Assembly: GCA_026119855.1 (NCBI GenBank)
Contig: JAOWBW010000159.1
Location: 1,224,026 to 1,288,025 of the forward strand
Reading direction: 5' to 3'
Source: Campanula takesimana
Taxonomy: Eukaryota > Streptophyta > Magnoliopsida > Asterales > Campanulaceae
Length of the DNA stretch: 64,000 nucleotides
How positions within the stretch are numbered: the stretch's first letter is position 1; the number at the start of each line of letters is the position of its first letter. Made by a program: the position numbers and the translations under genes. Below, piece by piece: positions 11,413 to 24,477 of this stretch. Under the pieces are notes generated by a model, which worked only from the letters and a program-made list of their open reading frames with translations, was not told where the DNA came from and searched no databases.

Positions 11413-13604
11413 CATCAAACTACCATCTGCACTAGCATAGGATACTCGAGCCATATACTCTTTCTCCTCAGCCGATTTGGGCCCAAACACGGCTGTCTGT
11501 GCATTCACTGCACCCGGAGTATCTGTAGCCTTAGCTGTTGACCTACCAAACCTCTCTAAAACTTTCTTGATGTATCTTTTCTAAGATAAGAACAGTTTTC
11601 GTTTGGCTCTGTCTCTATAGATCTCCATACCCAGAATTCTCTTCGCGTTACCCAAATCCTTCATCTCTGCGACCATTAAGCCTTCCAGCTTTTGAATCTC
11701 TGACTTCTTGACTGCTTCTATCATATAGCTGTCAAATCTCTTGTACCAATGCCTAGGTATTGCTTCATCCTACAAACTTGATCTTCCTTACCAGGAACTT
11801 GGAATCCTTCCGACTCTGTCATGTATATCTCTTCCTCTATTGCTAGCAACACTCTGATTGAAGTGTGTCTGACCACTGGTGAGAAGATCCCATTGTAGTC
11901 CACATCCTCTCTCTGTGTGAAACCCCTTGCAACAACGAGAAATTTATACTTGATCCTTTCTGCCAGTGACATCCTTTCTTTTTTTTTGAAGATCCACTTG
12001 CAAGTCACAATCTTTCTGCCTTCTGGCCTTGTGGTCAACTTCCAAGTCTGATTCCTGTGAAGAGACTCTATCTCATCATCCATAGCCGCATACCACTGAG
12101 ATGACTCTGAACATGTATCTGCTTCCTTGAAAGCAGAAGGTTCCGTAAGAGCGGGCTCTACTTCCTCAGCAACCTGCAGTGCATAAGACACCAAGTTTTC
12201 AAATCCATACCTCTCCAGAGGCTTCCAAAAATTAGCCCTTTTAGACCTTCCTTGTGCTAACCCATATTCCTCGGGAACTAAACTTGAACTTTCTGGTGCT
12301 TCAGTCTCTGTCTCTGTTGGTGGATCCTGATCAACATCTAACTGTGGGACAACTAACTCTTCAGTATCTTGTTGCTCCACCTGTTTATCAACACCGCCAA
12401 CACTTGAGTCAATCATGTATTTACCAGTCCATACCTCATAGGGAATTTTGAAGCCAATATTGGTGTGAATTCCATGATTAATCAAGTGACATGTTGTACT
12501 AAGCGCTTCTGCCCAGAAACGTTTAGACAACTCTGCATTGGAGAGCATGCACCACGCTCCCACAAGCAATGTCTGATTCATTCGTTCTGCTACACCATTC
12601 TGTTGTGGCGTGCCTCTCCTGGTGAGACGTCTAGAAATCTCCACCTCTCTGCAAAACGAGTCGAACTTAGTACTGCAGAACTCCAAACTATTATCTGTCC
12701 AGAGCTTCTTGATCTTCTTCTCTGTCTGGTTCTCCACTACTGTCTTCCAGTCCTTGAAATTTTTTAGAGCCTCATTCTTGTGCTTCATGATAACCACCCA
12801 AGTCCTCCTCGAATAATCATCAACCATAAACAAGAAATATATGTGCCCCCTTAGAAATTCCTGACGTGAAGGTCCCCAACACTCTGAGTAGATGTAATCC
12901 AGAACGCCTTTTGTGTTATGTATACCATTGGGAAAACTATTACGCTTCATCTTCCCTAGCACGCAATACTCACAAAAATTAAGTTCCTTAATCTTATGGC
13001 CACAAAGAAGATCTATTTTAGTCAACTCATGCATCTCTCGAGTGCTCATGTGACCGAGCCTGATGTGCCACAGCTTAGACATATCTCCCTCATTCACCTC
13101 TTATGATGCATCCATAGTCGACTCTGCAAGCGTCTTTCCTTGGAGGAAATACAAGGAGCCCGGCTTAAGGCCTTTCAGCACCACTTATGAACCGTTACAG
13201 ACACTAACTGTTTCACCTTTACCTTTGAAACTGAACCCTTTGCTGTCTAACTGACTAAGAAAAATCAGATTCTTCAACATAAGTGGAATGTGTCGAATCT
13301 CATTCAAAGTGACAAACCTACCATCATGAGTCCTGACCTTGATCGAACCAATACCGACAACCTTGCAGACTGTACTGTTGGCCATGCTTATCTCACCACC
13401 AACTATCTGCCTATAACCGGTAAACTATTCTCTCCTAGGACTGATATGGTAAGAAGCTCCTGAATCAAGAATCCATACATCAGATGCGCATGCTGATTCT
13501 GATGTTACTAGATCATAATCCTCTTCTGAACTGCTATCTCTGGCCATCATGGCCTCTGCTCTGACCGGTGCCTTTCCTTGCTTCTTTCTGGGACAATCGA
13601 ACTT
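11413..13604 (-). pseudogene. Copia 1 protease-integrase-RT remnant
   Basis: The minus strand encodes, in order: the protease motif WILDSGASYHIS (near 13470) followed by a TAG; a THDGRFVTL..IRHIPLM block; the integrase zinc region LWHIRLGHMS with FCEYC; core motifs VDDYSRRTW, LWTDNSLEF and GTPQQNGVAERMNQTLL; then the RT start WYAAMDDEIESL..WIFKKK. The open stretch 13097-11721 is continuous only because coding blocks are missing: the segment after YEVWTGK and the RT block with the catalytic YVDD are absent. RT thumb sequence (EMKDLGNAKRILGMEI) follows at about 11660. It is not functional. Confidence 0.88.
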
Positions 13605-14306
13605 CTAATGCCCCTTTTCTTTGTAGAAATTACAGATATCCCCAGGTTTCAGACCCTTCTTGTGTGAAGAATAACCTTGATTGTTCTTCTTCCCACAAGA
13701 ACCCCTGTTACTACTACTAGCAACCAAACCTGATGACTGGGTACCTGCCTCATAAGACATAGGTAAAGATACTAAAAGTTTCAAGGCTGCATCCTCGTCA
13801 TCCACAATAACTCCTATATTACGCAGTTTAAGTAATGCAGAAATAAATCTATCAAGATGATCATTTATGGGCGTACCTTCGGTCATAGGACAATCATACA
13901 ACTTCTTCAGGTATAACTTGTTGGTCAATGAACGTGTCATGTACATATCTTCCAACTTTAACCAAAGATCGCTTCCGGAGTCTGTTACTGCAACATTGGT
14001 TAGGATCTCATCTTCCAACTGTTTGATGATCTTGGCGTGAGCCTTCTGATCTAACTTCTTCAACGCTGCTTCCTCCTTGGCGGCTGTCCGTTTGTCCTTC
14101 TCTGACCCTTCTGTGGTGATCGCCTTACCCTTAGGATCCTTACGATCCCTGATTGCAATATCCAACGGTTCCCATAAATCTATGTTTATCAAAAAAGTCT
14201 TTATCTTGATCTGCCAGAGAGAAAAACTATTCTTCCCATTGAACTTGTCGATCGAATCTGCTCCTTGACCAATCTTCTCGTTCTCTGCAGCGGAATTCCT
14301 GAACCT
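13605..14306 (-). pseudogene. Copia 1 gag remnant
   Basis: The open minus-strand frame has the copia gag features KFNGKNSFSLWQIKIK, LWLKLEDMYMTRSLTNKL and LPMSYEA, ending in a zinc knuckle CNFYKEKGH with the second Cys replaced by Tyr. A stop follows immediately. The frame is open upstream to a stop near 14306 but I see no ATG at the expected start, so the initiator may be lost. Confidence 0.85.
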
Positions 14307-14353
14307 CTAACCACGAACCAAAGCTCTGGTACTACCAGAGCTCTGATACCACT

Positions 14354-14530
14354 TGTTAGAGCAATGAACAAGACTTGATAAGAAAAGTAAGCAATCACAA
14401 GAACACATATATACGTGGTTCACAAAATTCCTGATTGTGCAAATGTAGAATTACAGATCTCTCTGAGCACTCTAATTTCGTCTTTCAGTCTAAAACTGAG
14501 GCTGATTTTGATCTAAGCTAATGGCCTCTA
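14354..14530 (-). repeat. 5' LTR of copia 1, inner part
   Basis: This is the part of the 5' LTR next to the primer site, starting TGTTAGAGCAATGAAC on the plus strand. It continues at 23696 beyond the Gypsy insertion; CTCTA at 14526-14530 is the target duplicated by that insertion. Confidence 0.9.
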
Positions 14531-16805
14531 TGTCGCGACCCCGAACCCCGCGGGCCCGAGATCGCGAGCTGGACGTCGACTTAAACAGTAAACTCTAAAA
14601 TAATGAAGATAGAAATTTTCCTTTCATACCAAAAGATGGTAACACCAAGTTTTGAAACCCAACTTGAACAACAAAATAAAACAAGTATAAACTCCATAAG
14701 CTTATACGCCAAAGTTATAAAACGTACAAATCCTAATGACGTCAATGTTTGGTACAAATATCCCAAAAATGTTACACATTTATATAATGTAAACCCACCA
14801 ATAATAAACTGCCCCAAAAGCTCGAACCCACTCGACGTCCTGTCTCGTGATCAGCGAGTCTAATCCTTTCCACCTGGGGGGGGGGGGTTAAGGAAAAACA
14901 AAGACAAAATAAAAGGGGGTGAGATAAATCTCAATAAGTTACTAATGCACTACATGACATGCTATGATGCAATAATCAATAATAAATCACATAGCATATA
15001 GCAATTATCATTTAACAGATAGCAGCGGAAATGAACACATAACAAAGGATATTAGCCAAGGTTTTCCAAACCGATAAACCAAATAAAGGTCGCTGCGCAG
15101 CTTCAATAATCAACCAATCATCATCTTCATAATAGCATGAAAGCTGAAGAGAAATCCCCGGTACCGGAACCAATAACAAAGTAATGTGCCACAAAGGGCG
15201 GGAGCCATGCCGCAAAGTCATGCTCCAAACGTCTCAACCAAGGCCGATCTGGAAGAGGAAAATAAGGGCAAAATAATGGTCGACACCATAATGGACTTGG
15301 CCGGTGCCATCACAATATCTCACATCGCCCGACACAACCACAAATACCAGCTGGACTTTTAATTAAATGCTAAGTAATAAATACTAGCATGATAAACAAC
15401 TAATGATTCCAAAGTAGGGAACCATACCAAGAAGTCACCAAGAAAGTGAAATGAACCAACAACACACAATTAAAGTGTTCCAATAATCTCAACAATGATA
15501 ACACAATTCTCATATCACATTTGATCACAAAAGATCCAGTTAACCCAAGCACACAACCAAAACTATTCACTCATCTCGAAGAGCTCGAGGAGAGCTTTAA
15601 AACGATAGCTTATACACCTAAAACGGAGCCCGGATGAGAGAGTTATGAATTATCGAAGGTTGTCTACGAAAAGTACAAGGGAATGAAGCTCAAGGCTTGT
15701 ACAGCGGAGGGGGCGCACGCCCGCGCAGGGAGGGTGCGCGGGCCCTAGGTGATCAGAAGGTTCATGCCAAAAGGGCCAGAGGAGGGTGCGCGCGCTCGCC
15801 CGAAAAGGGTGCGCACGCCCTAAGGCATCAGAAGGTTTTGAGTTTTTGAAACACTAGAGGGAGCGCACGCCCCCCGGAATATGGTGCGCGCGCCCTACTA
15901 CATCAGAAGGTTTTGCTCACAAAGCGCATAAGGGTGCGCACGCCCCCTCCCAAAGGGTGCGCGCGCCCCCTTGCCCGGAGGGGCAAAATCCGGCCAAAAT
16001 TCCTGGGTTTCCTCCATTTTCAACCCAAAATCAAACCAAACCCAAATCTTCACCATTTCACAAATACTTGGAACCAAGACTTACAATATACACAACTATG
16101 AACCAAAACAACTTATAGACTTGCAATGGGGCTAAATAACAACATCTAGAAATCCAACACAAGATTCAAATACCAAATTTCACAAAAATAAATAAAAATG
16201 TAAATCATCTCAAAATCAACCAAAGAAGCAATAAATGGTAATCATAGTATCATCTAAGCATAGGATGAACATTTTTAGCATAAATGGGGGAAAAGCAACT
16301 TACTTGAATTTTCTCAAAGTTGCCGGAACTCGAATATTTTTAGCCCTCTACGATCCTAACGACGATCTAAACAAGTTTCATGTTTTAAGAAATGAGAAAT
16401 AACAAGAGGAGGATGGTTAGATTGAAGAGAGAAGGAAAGAGAGGAAAACTTACCCAAAACATAGGAGAGAGAGAGAGAGTTGCTGGGAGAGATGGTGAGG
16501 TGAGGGTGAAAGAGTGAGGAAGGAGGAAGAGTAGGGAGGGAGTAGGAGAATGATTTAAAAGAACTTACACTAAGGCCCCCTCCCCTACTAACACAAATAC
16601 TTACACTCCCTACTAACAATTAAGACCCAACAATACTACACTAACCCAAAAGACTCAAATAAAATGCTAGGCATAATTATTATGAAACATAAAATGCACA
16701 CATAAATATTTAAATAAATAATAATTTAAATAAATAAATAAGCAAATAAATAAATAATAATTATTTATTACTAATAAAATAGAGCTTAGTTTTCGGGTCG
16801 TGACA
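14531..16805 (-). repeat. Gypsy 3' LTR
   Basis: Paired with 21426-23695. The G run near 14878 is longer here (about 11 against 7). A block of GC-rich palindromes lies at 15709-15979. GA-rich and TAAA-rich patches mark the end that is upstream in the element's sense. Confidence 0.95.
15709..15979. repeat. Four paired GC-rich palindrome units (Gypsy LTR)
   Basis: GGGTGCGCGCGCCC or GGGTGCGCACGCCC-like words occur eight times in four pairs. Members of a pair are 5-12 bp apart, and pairs are separated by a CATCAGAAGGTT-type spacer. The same block is in the other LTR at about 22599-22869. The surrounding LTR is AT-rich. Confidence 0.85.
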
Positions 16806-16858
16806 TTCACTCCCCCTTAAAGAAAATTCGACCCGAATTTTAATGAGACTTACCCGAA

Positions 16859-19800
16859 TTAAAAAAGCCACGGATATTTCCTCTCGATCTCATCTCGGAG
16901 CTCCCACGTCGACTCCTCGATATTATGATTCCTCCAAAGAACTCTAACCAACGCAATGATTTTGCTTCTCAATTCTTGGACTTTGGAGTCAAGGATCCTA
17001 ACCGGTCGTTCCTCATAAGTCATATCGGGCTCAATATCCTCCGGTATCCTCGGTAACACGTGAGAAGGATCATGAACGTACTTCCGAAGCATAGAAACGT
17101 GAAAGACGTTGTGCAACCGGTCTAAGGATGGCGGCAACGCAAGGCGATACGCAAGAAGTCCCACCTTTCCCAGAATCTCAAACGGACCTATAAACCTCGG
17201 AGCCAATTTGCCTTTCTTCCCGAACCTTCGAATACCCAACTTAGGAGATACTTTCAAGAACACAAAATCACCGGTCTGAAAACTAAGATCTCGCCTTCGG
17301 TTATCTGCATAGCTCTTATGTCGACTCTGGGCTGTTTTCAATCGATCCCGGATAGCTCGAACTTTCTCAACTGAATCCTGAAGCAAATTAATACCCACGA
17401 TCTTCGCTTCACCGACCTCATCCCAACAAATAGGCGATCTACATTTCCTCCCATACAAAGTCTCATACGGTGCCATACCAATGCTCGACTGATAGCTATT
17501 ATTGTAGGCAAACTCTGCAAGCGGTAGGTGTGAATCCCACGAATCCGGAAAGTCAACTGTGCAAGCCCGTAACATATCCTCGAGAATCTGAATGGTCCTC
17601 TCAGACTGACCGTCAGTCTGAGGATGAAATGCTGTGCTAAACCTCAAGTCGGTACCCAAGGCCTTCTGTAACGACTGCCAAAATCGGGATGTAAACCTGG
17701 GGTCTCTGTCCGACACAATACTAACCGGAACACCATGTAATCTGACAATCTCATGAATATACAAATTTGCAAGTTTCTCCATCGAATAGGAAATGTCAAT
17801 GGGTAAGAAATGAGAAGACTTAGTCAACCTGTCCACGATCACCCAAACTGCATTGAATTTTCTTCGAGTCCTGGGTAGTCCGGTTACAAAATCCATCGTA
17901 ATGTGTTCCCACTTCCATTCGGGTATCTCAAGAGGCTGAAGTAGTCCCGCGGGTCTCTGATGCTCGGCTTTGACCTGCTGATAAGTTAGACACTTCGAAA
18001 CATACTCCGCTATTTCCCTTTTCATATTATTCCACCAAAAATGTTGCTTCAGATTCTGGTACATCTTTGTGCTACTCGGATGAATAGTATATCTCGATTT
18101 GTGACCTTCATCTAAAACTTGCCTCTTTATTCCACCAACATCGGGTACACACAAACGATCACGGAAAGTCAAAACTCCACTCGAACTCAAAGAAAAATCC
18201 TCGAAGTTCTTTTCCTTCAATTTACCCATTATCTTCACCAACTCGGGATCTTCTTTCTGAGCTTCCTTTATCCTCTGAATTAGGGTCGGAGATACCCTAA
18301 TATTCGCAAAAATAGCCCCATGTCTCGATTCACGAGGAGACCAATCTCGAACATCCTCAAGCATTTTCCATTCTCGAGCCATCATCGAAGCCGAGTAAGA
18401 CTTTCTACTAATCGCATCGGCTACCACATTCGCCTTCCCCGGATGATAAGAAATCGTACAATCATAGTCCTTCAAAAGTTCCATCCATCGACGCTGACGG
18501 TTATTCAACTCTTTCTGGGAGAAAAGGTATTTCAAACTCTTGTGATCGGTGAAAATCTCAAACTTCGCTCCATATAGGTAATGCTTCCACTTATGCAACG
18601 CAAAGACTATCGCAGCCAACTCCATATCATGAGTAGGGTAATTCTGTTCACTCGGGCTCAACTTCCTCGAAGCATACGCAATCACTTTCCCATTCTGCAT
18701 CAAAACACAACCCAAACCCTCTTTCGAATCATCACTGTAAATCACTAGACCATCGCTTCCAATAGGCAAAGTCAAGATCGGAGCGGTAGTCAACCTCTTC
18801 TTCAATTCATCGAAACTCTTGTCACATTTCTCGGTCCACTCAAACGGGACATTCTTCCGGGTCAACTGAGTCATCGGAGTAGCAATCCTCGAAAACCCTT
18901 CTATAAATCTTCTGTAATACCCGGCCAACCCCAGAAAGCTTCTAATCTCTGTCACTGATTCACGTCTCTTCCAATCCACTATTGCCTCTATCTTTGAAGG
19001 ATCTACAGAAATCCCGTCTTTAGAAATCACATGGCCCAGAAATGACACTTTCTCGAGCCAAAATTCGCATTTACTAAACTTCGCAAACAATTGTTCCCTC
19101 GCAAGAACGGATAACACTGTTCTCAAATGTTGCTCGTGCTCCTCTCTAGATTTAGATTAGACGAGTATATCATCAATAAAGACCACCACGAACGAATCAA
19201 GGTAAGGATGGAAAACCCGGTTCATCAAATCCATAAACACGGCAGGCGTGTTAGTCAACCCGAACGGCATAACCAGGAATTCATAATGACCATAACGCGT
19301 GCGAAAGGCAGTCTTCGGAATATCCTCCGATCGAATCTTCAACTGATGGTACCCACTCCTCAAATCAAGTTTAGAGAACACCACGGACCCTTGAAGCTGA
19401 TCAAATAAATCATCAATGTGAGGTAGAGGATACTTGTTCTTCACTGTAACCAGATTCAACTTTCGTTAATCTATACACAATCTCAAAGAACCGTCTTTCT
19501 TCCGCACAAACAAAACCGGTGCTCCCCATGGGGAAACACTAGGGCGGATAAACCCTCGATCAAGCAACTCTTGCAACTGAACCTTTAGTTCCTTCAATTC
19601 TGCGGGAGCCAATCTATACGGTGCCTTTGAAATCGGAGTTGTACCCGGCAAAAGATCTATACAAAATTCTATTTCACGATCTGGAGGCATATCATATTCA
19701 GAAGAGAAAACATCGGGAAATTCCCTAACTACCTGAACACTATCCAAACTAGGGGATTCTTTCCTAGTATCAAGCACACTAGCCAAGTACCCCTCACAAC

Positions 19801-20558
19801 CACGGTGCAATAATTTTCTCGCTTTCACATAAGAAATGATACGAAAATTTCTACCAAAAGGCATAGCCTCAAAAGTAAACTTAGGCACATCAGGGATGGA
19901 AAAATTAACGACCTTTCTACGACAGTCAACAGAAGCATGAAACTTGCTCAACCAATCCATACCCAAAATAACATCAAAGTCTTGAATGGGAAGGACTACC
20001 AAGTCCGCACATAAGACACGACCACAAATAACCACATCACAAGCACGAAGGACGTTATCAGTCACCAAACATTCTCCTATAGGGGTCGACACCTCTAGCA
20101 CATAAGGTAAAGACTCAAATGCAACATTTAGCAAGGAAGCAAATTGCACAGATATGTAAGAATGAGATGATCCTGGATCTACTAACGCTCGGGCGCTCAC
20201 ATTAAACATAGAAACAATACCTCCAATAACGAATGGATCATCGGTAGCTTGTTGTTGATTCATGGCAAATACCCTTCCTTGGACTTTGGCCTTTCCCGTA
20301 GCCTCCCTTTTCTGACCTTGTGGAGCCCCAGCTCCTACTCCAGTCGGTTGAATTCTATTCCTCGGACAATCCCTCACATAATGCCCCATTTGACCACAAT
20401 TGGTGCACTTGCCCTGTTTCTTCCAACAACGGTCCTCTGAATGACCTTCCCTTTGACAATACGAACAAAGTCTCATGTTTTGGTTCCCTTGGTTCCCGGA
20501 AGTAGTGCCTGGGTTCCTTGGGTTTTGTTGCCCTCGGGACTGAGATTGTCCCCCAAAG
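16859..20558 (-). pseudogene. Gypsy zinc knuckle-protease-RT-RNase H-integrase
   Basis: One minus-strand frame runs from about 20558 to 16859. It has two zinc knuckles (CSYCQREGHSEDRC and CTNCGQMGHYVRDC), protease LVDPGSSHSYIS, RT with the catalytic FIDDILV, RNase H (DHKSLKYLF), an integrase zinc region, an integrase core with its three acidic positions (MDFVTGLP, SDRDPRFTS, the E after TDGQSERTIQIL), and a chromodomain-like end VRVLWRNHNIEESTWEL. Two TAA stops fall where Tyr is expected in RT: after LCID (about 19463) and right after FIDDILV (about 19154). The integrase zinc region reads CLTYQQ where a second Cys is expected. These changes should kill the protein. Confidence 0.93.
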
Positions 20559-21314
20559 TTACCTTGGTTGTGACTTGCTCTGCGCTCCTTGCTTACTCGG
20601 GTTGGCTACCTCGGTCTTCCTCTTATGTTCCCCAATATCTTGCTCTATGAGATAGGCACGGTCTACCGCATCCTGAAATGTCACAATCCTCTGGGCTATA
20701 AGCTGAGTACGGATAGAAGTCTTCAAACCCCGGATGAATCTCATAGCCTTCTGTTCTTCGGTCCTCACAAGATAGTCACAATACCGGGCTAATTCTGTGA
20801 ACTTAGCCGAGTACTGAGCTATAGACAACAAACCTTGCTCCAAGTTGAGTAGCTCGATCTCCTTTCGGTTCTGGTCCACTACCGGAATAAAATGCTCTTT
20901 GAACTTCCGTACAAACAATTCCCAGGCATACACTGTGTGAGTGTCATCCCAACTAGCTTTAACTCCTTTCCACCAATGCTCGGCGGCACCCACAAGCTTA
21001 TAAGTCACAAACCGGACCCTATCCTCGTCCGTGCATCCAAACACATCATAGATTTTCTCCATAGACTCAACCCATAGTTCGGCCTTCTTCACATCGGGCT
21101 CACCATCGAACTCTGCCGGTTTCAGTTTCAAGAATTGCTCCAAACCATATCGGGGTGGTGGTGCTTGTTCTACTCTCTGTCCTTGGTCATGAATTGCCTT
21201 CATGGCCGCCTCAAACATTCCTTGGAACATGGCACGGTTCTCTTCCTGAAGATCATTCTGATTCTGAGCCCCACTAGAACCTTCACATGTTCTTCTTCTA
21301 GCCATTGAGAACAA
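20559..21314 (-). pseudogene. Gypsy gag, shifted out of frame with pol
   Basis: The 251-residue frame has the retrotransposon gag fold seen in plant Gypsy: LKPAEFDGEPDVKKAELWVE, VTYKLVGAAEHWWKG, FKEHFIPVVDQNRKEIE and LAQYSAKFTELARYCDYLV-like blocks. It ends at a stop after SKSQPR, whereas the Gln/Gly-rich linker and zinc knuckles continue in the next frame, so a one-base frameshift lies around 20555-20590. The start used is the first ATG after the primer site. Confidence 0.9.
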
Positions 21315-21425
21315 TTACCTGCAGAAAACATCAACCGTTACTCACTCCGAACACAACTACCCTCCTAGGTCATACTAGTCCACCTAGACTTATACTTAGA
21401 GCCAAACCATGGCTCTGATACCAAC

Positions 21426-23695
21426 TGTCGCGACCCCGAACCCCGCGGGCCCGAGATCGCGAGCTGGACGTCGACTTAAACAGTAAACTCTAAAATAATG
21501 AAGATAGAAATTTTCCTTTCATACCAAAAGATGGTAACACCAAGTTTTGAAACCCAACTTGAACAACAAAATAAAACTAGTATAAACTCCATAAGCTTAT
21601 ACGCCAAAGTTATAAAACGTACAAATCCTAATGACGTCAATGTTTGGTACAAATATCCCAAAAAGGTTACACATTTATATATGTAAACCCACCAATAATA
21701 AACTGCCCCAAAAGCTCGAACTCACTCGACGTCCTGTCTCGTGATCAGCGAGTCTAATCCTTTCCACCTGGGGGGGGTTAAGGAAAAACAAAGACAAAAT
21801 AAAAGGGGGTGAGATAAATCTCAATAAGTTACTAATGCACTACATGACATGCTATGATGCAATAATCAATAATAAATCACATAGCACATAGCCATTATCA
21901 TTTAACAGATAGCAGCGGAAATGAACACATAACAAAGGATATTAGCCAAGGTTTTCCAAACCGATAAACCAAATAAAGGTCGCTGCGCAGCTTCAATAAT
22001 CAACCAATCATCATCTTCATAATAGCATGAAAGCTGAAGAGAAATCCCCGGTACCGGAACCAATAACAAAGTAATGTGCCACAAAGGGCGGGAGCCATGC
22101 CGCAAAGTCATGCTCCAAACGTCTCAACCAAGGCCGATCTGGAAGAGGAAAATAAGGGCAAAATAATGGTCGACACCATAATGGACTTGGCCGGTGCCAT
22201 CACAATATCTCACATCGCCCGACACAACCACAAATACCAGCTGGACTTTCAATTAAATGCTAAGTAATAAATACTAGCATGATAAACAACTAATGATTCC
22301 AAAGTAGGGAACCATACCAAGAAGTCACCAAGAAAGTGAAATGAACCAACAACACACAATTAAAGTGTTCCAATAATCTCAACAATGATAACACAATTCT
22401 CATATCACATTTGATCACAAAAGATCCAGTTAACCCAAGCACACAACCAAAACTATTCACTCATCTCGAAGAGCTCGAGGAGAGCTTTAAAACGATAGCT
22501 TATACACCTAAAACGGAGCCCGGATGAGAGAGTTATGAATTATCGAAGGTTGTCTACGAAAAGTACAAGGGAATGAAGCTCAAGGCTTGTACAGCGGAGG
22601 GGGCGCACGCCCGCGCAGGGAGGGTGCGCGCGCCCTAGGTGATCAGAAGGTTCATGCCAAAAGGGCCAGAGGAGGGTGCGCGCGCTCGCCCGAAAAGGGT
22701 GCGCACGCCCTAAGGCATCAGAAGGTTTTGAGTTTTTGAAACACTAGAGGGAGCGCACGCCACCCGGAATATGGTGCGCGCGCCCTACTACATCAAAAGG
22801 TTTTGCTCACAAAGCGCATAAGGGTGCGCACGCCCCCTCCCAAAGGGTGCGCGCGCCCCCTTGCCCGGAGGGGCAAAATCCGGCCAAAATTCCTGGGTTT
22901 CCTCCATTTTCAACCCAAAATCAAACCAAACCCAAATCTTCACCATTTCACAAATACTTGGAACCAAGACTTACAATAAACACAACTATGAACCAAAACA
23001 ACTTATAGACTTGCAATGGGGCTAAATAACAACATCTAGAAATCCAACACAAGATTCAAATACCAAATTTCACAAAAATAAATAAAAATGTAAATCATCT
23101 CAAAATCAACCAAAGAAGCAATAAATGGTAATCATAGTATCATCTAAGCATAGGATGAACATTTTTAGCATAAATGGGGGAAAAGCAACTTACTTGAATT
23201 TTCTCAAAGTTGCCGGAACTCGAATATTTTTAGCCCTCTACGATCCTAACGACGATCTAAACAAGTTTCATGTTTTAAGAAATGAGAAATAACAAGAGGA
23301 GGATGGTTAGATTGAAGAGAGAAGTAAAGAGAGAAAAACTTACCCAAAACATAGGAGAGAGAGAGAGAGTTGCTGGGAGAGATGGTGAGGTGAGGGTGAA
23401 AGAGTGAGGGAGGAGGAAGAGTAGGGAGGGAGTAGGAGAATGATTTAAAAGAACTTACACTAAGGCCCCCTCCCCTACTAACAAAAATACTTACACTCCC
23501 TACTAACAATTAAGACCCAACAATACTACACTAACCCAAAAGACTCAAATAAAATGCTAGGCATAATTATTATGAAACATAAAATGCACACATAAATATT
23601 TAAATAAATAATAATTTAAATAAATAAATAAGCAAATAAATAAATAATAATTATTTATTACTAATAAAATAGAGCCTAGTTTTCGGGTCGTGACA
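21426..23695 (-). repeat. Gypsy 5' LTR
   Basis: Partner of 14531-16805, almost identical along its length. The inner edge TGTCGCGACC is two bases from the primer binding site. It carries the paired GC palindromes at about 22599-22869. Confidence 0.95.
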
Positions 23696-24107
23696 CTCTA
23701 TTTATACCAGTAAAATCTATCTCAAAATATGCTAGGAACTTAGAATTCTAGTCCAAAACTGATTCGAACACCTTCCTTCCACGGAACTGCGGAAATATGA
23801 TCGAAACTGGGAATTTAGGCCTTGGTCCGCCCGGGTATGGCACCTGGTCCGGTCGGACCCATCACTAGTCCGGTCGGATCCCTCCTAATACCCGGTCGGA
23901 CCTACCCCCTTATATAATCCTTGATTTCCGACGTAAACTTGGTGTGGTCGAGTCCTTCGTCTGGCGCGCCCAAACCTCCTCTAGGTCCGCCCGGGTCCTT
24001 TGTCTGGTGCGCCCGGACCTTCTGTGCCCCGTCCCGGAATTACGAAATCTTTCTGTTGTTTAATCCTTTAACTTGGCGTCCTAAATTCAAAAGACATTAA
24101 CCCAACA
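23696..24107 (-). repeat. 5' LTR of copia 1, outer part
   Basis: This continues from 14530 across the Gypsy insertion (CTCTA repeated at 23696-23700) and ends CCCAACA before the ATCCA duplication. It contains palindromes at about 23825-23912 and the U3 segment (23941-24107) that the 3' LTR lacks. Confidence 0.9.
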
Positions 24108-24365
24108 ATCCAAACACGTGTACTATTTTTATTGTTATTGTTATTTTAAACTAAGTGGGTGCCATGGCAACCACTAGTGCTTTTATGAGTCCGTCAGGTT
24201 AGGGGTTATGGTAGAGTATTCGGTTAAATGGGATAATGGGTGATTTGGAATTTTCAAAAATTTAACAAAAATCTAAAGTTATCATTGGAAGGGACTAATG
24301 TGGAATGAATATAAAGATTAAAAACATTGACCATAATTAAGTGGTAGCAGAGGGAAAATCCTATG

Positions 24366-24477
24366 TACTCCATCCGTCCCATTTTAAACCTCAAAAATTT
24401 TCATTTTAATTTTAAGTGTCTTATTTTAAATTTCAAAACTTAAAAAGGAAATTTTTTTATACTCGTTTATTTGTAGG
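24366..24477. repeat. Stowaway MITE, left half
   Basis: It begins TACTCCATCCGTCCCATTTT and stops at GTAGG (24473-24477), the target of the copia 2 insertion. The right half resumes at 30489. Confidence 0.8.

Larger units (their letters stand above)
14531..23695 (-). mobile_element. Gypsy chromovirus (Tekay/Del-like), full length
   Basis: A complete 9,165 bp element flanked by CTCTA at 14526-14530 and 23696-23700. The LTRs (14531-16805 and 21426-23695) begin TGTCGCGACCCCGAACC and end CGGGTCGTGACA on the plus strand. The primer site is the minus-strand TTGGTATCAGAGCC next to the 5' LTR (about 21412-21425). The polypurine tract is the complement of CACTCCCCCTTAA at about 16808-16820. Gag, two zinc knuckles, protease, RT, RNase H, integrase and a chromodomain-like tail are all present in order. 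The LTRs differ by only about 15-20 substitutions by eye, so it is the youngest large insertion here. The coding region has a frameshift and two stops, so this copy is defective. Confidence 0.95.
7326..24107 (-). mobile_element. Copia LTR retrotransposon 1, twice interrupted
   Basis: The element is bounded by a 5 bp duplication ATCCA at 7321-7325 and 24108-24112. LTRs read TGTTAGAGCAATGAAC at the plus-strand left edge and end CCCAACA at the right. The primer site (GGTATCAGAG on the minus strand) abuts the inner edge of the 5' LTR near 14346. Order on the minus strand is 5' LTR, gag, protease, integrase, partial RT, RNase H, truncated 3' LTR. Two later insertions lie inside: a solo LTR at 8367-11412 and a whole Gypsy element at 14531-23695. 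Removing these leaves a copia element of about 4.6 kb with internal deletions and stop codons, so it is inactive. Confidence 0.93.

Noticed and set aside
11721..13097. Functional copia polyprotein in the 458-residue frame
   Set aside because: The frame is open only because catalytic blocks, including the RT YVDD, are deleted.
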